From NCBI RefSeq assembly GCF_018223745.1, contig NZ_CP073653.1, forward strand, positions 1,603,001-1,667,000: a stretch of DNA of 64,000 nucleotides, written 5' to 3'. Of the stretch, positions 63,756 to 64,000 are shown piece after piece. The notes under the pieces were generated by a model, which had not been told where the DNA came from, made no database searches, and worked only from the letters and a program-made list of their open reading frames with translations. Source of the stretch: Clostridium beijerinckii. GTDB taxonomy: Bacteria > Bacillota > Clostridia > Clostridiales > Clostridiaceae. The translations under genes and the position numbers were made by a program. How positions within the stretch are numbered: position 1 is the stretch's first letter; every line of letters begins with the position of its first letter.

Positions 63756-64000
63756 AATTCTAATAGAATTGATTTTAACTGATAAACGAAGATATAGAAG
63801 CAAAAAGGCATATCTAGCTTTATATATCCATATGCTATAGTAATTCAAAGTAAGTGAAAAATTTTATGGTAGTATAATTATATATATATTGCAAAAATAA
63901 TTCTTCAGCATAATTCTAAAAATATTAAAAGAATTTTAGCTGTAATTGTGAAATGTTCATTGTGCATTGTGAATTGCAACATATATATGTTACCGTAAAA

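Noticed and set aside
63930..63985. CATTGTGCATTGTGAATTG-like tandem motif at the right edge
   Set aside because: Short, imperfect, low-complexity repetition cut by the window end; no function can be supported.

Overview
The window is AT-rich (roughly 30% GC by eye) chromosomal DNA from a low-GC, spore-forming Firmicute. The gene content (SpoVB-type flippases, reverse rubrerythrin, HprK, TM1266-type hydrogenase regulator, DUF5685, DUF4883, many TTG and GTG starts with strong Shine-Dalgarno sites) points to Clostridium sensu stricto, most likely the C. beijerinckii group. That genus-level call is inference from family knowledge, not a database match. I see no rRNA, tRNA, CRISPR array, prophage or complete insertion sequence.

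Layout. 1-3.2 kb: 5' part of a PerR-type regulator (minus), two small hypothetical genes, and nicotinate phosphoribosyltransferase (minus). 3.4-5.4 kb: a UvrD/PcrA-like helicase. 5.5-12.2 kb: a sugar-sensing island in which a membrane histidine kinase, an AraC-type response regulator and an orphan arabinose-binding-protein-like lipoprotein run leftward, and a sodium:solute symporter runs rightward. 12.7-26.3 kb: a membrane protein, an FtsA-like protein with a long C-terminal extension, an M20 amidohydrolase, an RluA pseudouridine synthase, two convergent MOP flippases (YtgP-like and SpoVB-like), a soluble chemotaxis-type protein, an anchored propeller protein, and a radical SAM gene coupled to a methyltransferase-like gene. 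26.6-31.5 kb: MarR plus a BAAT-type thioesterase, a DHA2 drug exporter interrupted by one in-frame TGA and preceded by a MerR-type promoter, and a TagO-like transferase.

31.5-41.2 kb: a SAM-I riboswitch driving a split cobalamin-dependent methionine synthase (reactivation protein plus MetH), an MBL-fold hydrolase, an ECF S-component, two small acidic proteins, 6S RNA, DUF896-hprK, and an M18 aminopeptidase. 41.2-48 kb: a PHP phosphoesterase, a lipoprotein, a truncated pyruvate-kinase-like protein, a membrane protein, a DUF5685/J-domain pair, reverse rubrerythrin with a PerR operator inside its promoter, and a macrodomain protein. 48.2-49.3 kb is the most accessory-looking part: an HNH-type ORF with no standard start codon beside diverged repeats that carry a GC-rich hairpin. 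49.4-63.8 kb: MATE exporter, phosphodiester-glycosidase pair, TM1266 regulator, Lgt, kinase-like protein, DUF6803, a T-box leader before a LUD-domain gene, a structured element before gltX, a chemotaxis receptor, glnS and a YczE-like membrane protein.

Connections. The PerR gene at the left edge and the PerR box at reverse rubrerythrin suggest one peroxide-response circuit. The kinase, regulator, binding protein and symporter look like a dedicated sugar sensing and uptake unit. Several RNA controls are readable directly: SAM-I, T-box and 6S. The least explained items are the structured element before gltX, the HNH ORF with its repeats, the catalytic-core-only pyruvate kinase paralog, and the tandem palindromes at 661-700.
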